Shown here in pieces: positions 62,793 through 64,000 of a stretch of DNA of 64,000 nucleotides. A program made the position numbers and the translations under genes. Source of the stretch: an uncultured Thermoguttaceae bacterium. Its GTDB lineage: Bacteria; Planctomycetota; Planctomycetia; Pirellulales; Thermoguttaceae. The notes under the pieces were generated by a model. The model was not told the DNA's origin. It saw nothing but the letters and a program-made list of their open reading frames with translations, and did no database searches. Every line of letters begins with the position of its first letter. Position 1 is the first letter of the stretch. The stretch is taken from positions 145,518-209,517 of the forward strand of contig CALIRO010000045.1 in the NCBI GenBank assembly GCA_938042245.1. Direction: 5' to 3'.

Positions 62793-64000
62793 ATGCGATC
62801 TGGCAGTGGGCTGAGAATCCTGCTCGGCGTATTGCTGATAAGTGGGGCAGTCGGGGGGATTTGGGGTGGGCTGGGTAGCGGGGCCAGATCGGCCTGGGGC
62901 GTCGAACCAGCCGTCTCGACAGAAAGAGGCAAAGCAGACGAGCTTTCACAAGGCAGAGGGCCGGTCCTGCTCCATGCCGAGATCGTCCAGGGGAAAGATG
63001 CTGGGCCGGCTTCCCAGGCGCCGCTAGCCCTGCAGGGGCCCAAACCGCCTCCTGTGCCCCGGCCGGACTCGGCAGAGATCGATCGGGCTTTGGAGCGGGG
63101 CGTGGCTTTTTTGGTCCGTTGTCAGAATCCGGATGGCTCCTGGGGATCGGCCCGGCGAACCAAGGGATTGAACATCTATGCCCCGGCGCCCGGCGCGCAT
63201 CAGGCGTTTCAGACCGCTACGACGGCGTTGGCGCTATTGGCTCTATGGGAGGTAGCGTCGGCCCGACCGGCCTTGGCGAGTCCCGAAGTGCGGGGGGCGA
63301 TGGAGCGAGGGGAGGAATGGATTTTTGTTCATCTTCCCACCCTCCGCCGCGCTACCCCAGACGCCATCTACAACGTCTGGGGCCACGCCTACGGCCTGCA
63401 GGCCCTAGCCGGCATGTACGCCCGCAAACCCACCGATCAGCCCCGCCAACAGGAAATCCTCCGCCTTATCCGCCAGCAGATCGAACTGCTGGGCCGGTAC
63501 GAAACTGTTGATGGCGGCTGGTGCTACTACGACTTCGAGCTGGGAAGCCAAAAACCGGCCGGCTCCAGTATCAGTTTTGTCTCGGCCACGGTGCTGGTGG
63601 CCTTGCATGATGTGCGGCAATTGGGCGTCGAAATCCCCCAGCCGTTAGTGGATCGGGCCACGGCCAGCATCCGCCGACAGCGAAAGCCCGATTTCAGCTA
63701 TCTTTATGGCGAATATCTTCGTTGGCAGCCGATGCATCCGGTCAATCGCCCGGCTGGCAGTCTGGGCCGATCCCAGGCCTGCAATCTGGCTCTCCGGCTT
63801 TGGGGGGATCCGCACATTACCGATGAGGTGCTTATCACGTGGCTGGACCGGCTGTTTGCCCGTAATGGCTGGCTCGACCTGGGCCGAAAACGCCCCGTAC
63901 CGCACGAATCCTTCTTTGCCATTGCCGGGTATTTCTTTTACTATGGGCATTACTATGCGGCCCGATGCATGGAGCTATTGCCGCCGGAAAAACGCCCGCC
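62793..64000 (+). CDS. Secreted prenyltransferase/squalene-cyclase-type toroid protein, 3' end missing
   Basis: The frame runs to the end of the window (402 residues seen), with AAGGAG six bases before ATG. A signal sequence ('LRILLGVLLISGAVGGIWGG') precedes a Pro-rich linker. Then come helices of an alpha/alpha barrel with QW-like motifs: 'FLVRCQNPDGSWGSARRT' and 'ETVDGGWCYYDFEL', and 'NVWGHAYGLQALAGMYARK'. Terpene cyclases keep a DxDD motif; I see none in the visible part, so catalysis is unproven. Exported toroid proteins without that motif are common in planctomycetes. It may be co-transcribed with the adaptor upstream. Confidence 0.82.
   Translation, partial: MRSGSGLRILLGVLLISGAVGGIWGGLGSGARSAWGVEPAVSTERGKADELSQGRGPVLLHAEIVQGKDAGPASQAPLALQGPKPPPVPRPDSAEIDRALERGVAFLVRCQNPDGSWGSARRTKGLNIYAPAPGAHQAFQTATTALALLALWEVASARPALASPEVRGAMERGEEWIFVHLPTLRRATPDAIYNVWGHAYGLQALAGMYARKPTDQPRQQEILRLIRQQIELLGRYETVDGGWCYYDFELGSQKPAGSSISFVSATVLVALHDVRQLGVEIPQPLVDRATASIRRQRKPDFSYLYGEYLRWQPMHPVNRPAGSLGRSQACNLALRLWGDPHITDEVLITWLDRLFARNGWLDLGRKRPVPHESFFAIAGYFFYYGHYYAARCMELLPPEKRP

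Overview
The window looks like chromosome from a planctomycete, most plausibly a member of the Pirellulales; this is inferred from gene content. Supporting features are paired ExbD proteins beside an ExbB/MotA-type protein, a secreted VIT + von Willebrand A protein, a small Arg/Lys-rich protein of a planctomycete type, prepilin-like proteins ending in an 'YPYGPYL...NPYT' block, an ECF sigma factor, a secreted alpha/alpha-toroid protein and menaquinone synthesis by the futalosine route (MqnD). GC is moderate and genes are mostly solitary or in short operons, separated by long non-coding gaps that hold repeats. I saw no phage, integrase, transposase, CRISPR array, tRNA or rRNA.

Layout. 1-3.4 kb: an operon of two paralogous proline/glycine-rich envelope-type proteins and a DUF11-like lipoprotein, closed by a terminator. 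3.8-7.4 kb: a PcrA/UvrD helicase convergent with an enlarged RNase HII relative. 7.5-10.9 kb: a secreted unknown, two ExbD and one ExbB on the minus strand. 11.7-17.2 kb: a zinc alcohol dehydrogenase, a VIT/vWA protein and TilS. 17.6-25.6 kb: a 1351-residue hybrid kinase, a REC-HATPase protein, RlmN overlapping it tail to tail, and a C-methyltransferase. 26-30.5 kb: FliD, FliS and MqnD. 30.8-38.3 kb: an HTH protein, XseA, EfpL-type elongation factor P, ProC, a lipoprotein and small conserved proteins. 38.5-48.8 kb: a pseudopilin, an Nramp-fold transporter, a BASS transporter, GlgB, a catalytically dead RNase HI relative and a large secreted protein. 49-53 kb: a repeat-rich stretch with a probable non-coding RNA gene, then LeuD and a sigma factor. 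53-57 kb: scpB followed by rpe, a degenerate histidine phosphatase and accD. 57-64 kb: an S1-domain protein, a second pseudopilin, an HlyD-type adaptor and the start of a prenyltransferase-like toroid protein.

How genes may work together. ExbB-ExbD-ExbD should form a proton-driven envelope motor. The hybrid kinase and the REC-HATPase protein downstream could form a phosphorelay ending in an anti-sigma-like ATPase. rpe, the phosphatase-like gene and accD are spaced like one transcription unit. FliD and FliS are paired as usual, but no flagellin gene is in the window.

The most unusual material is (i) a dispersed intergenic repeat of about 190 bp in four copies, two of them head to head beside (ii) an orphan transcription unit with its own promoter and strong terminator, a good candidate for a structured small RNA, and (iii) three homologues of well-known enzymes or carriers that lack the hallmark residues: RNase HI-like, histidine phosphatase-like and Nramp-like. 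I did not find a clear new defence or biosynthetic system.
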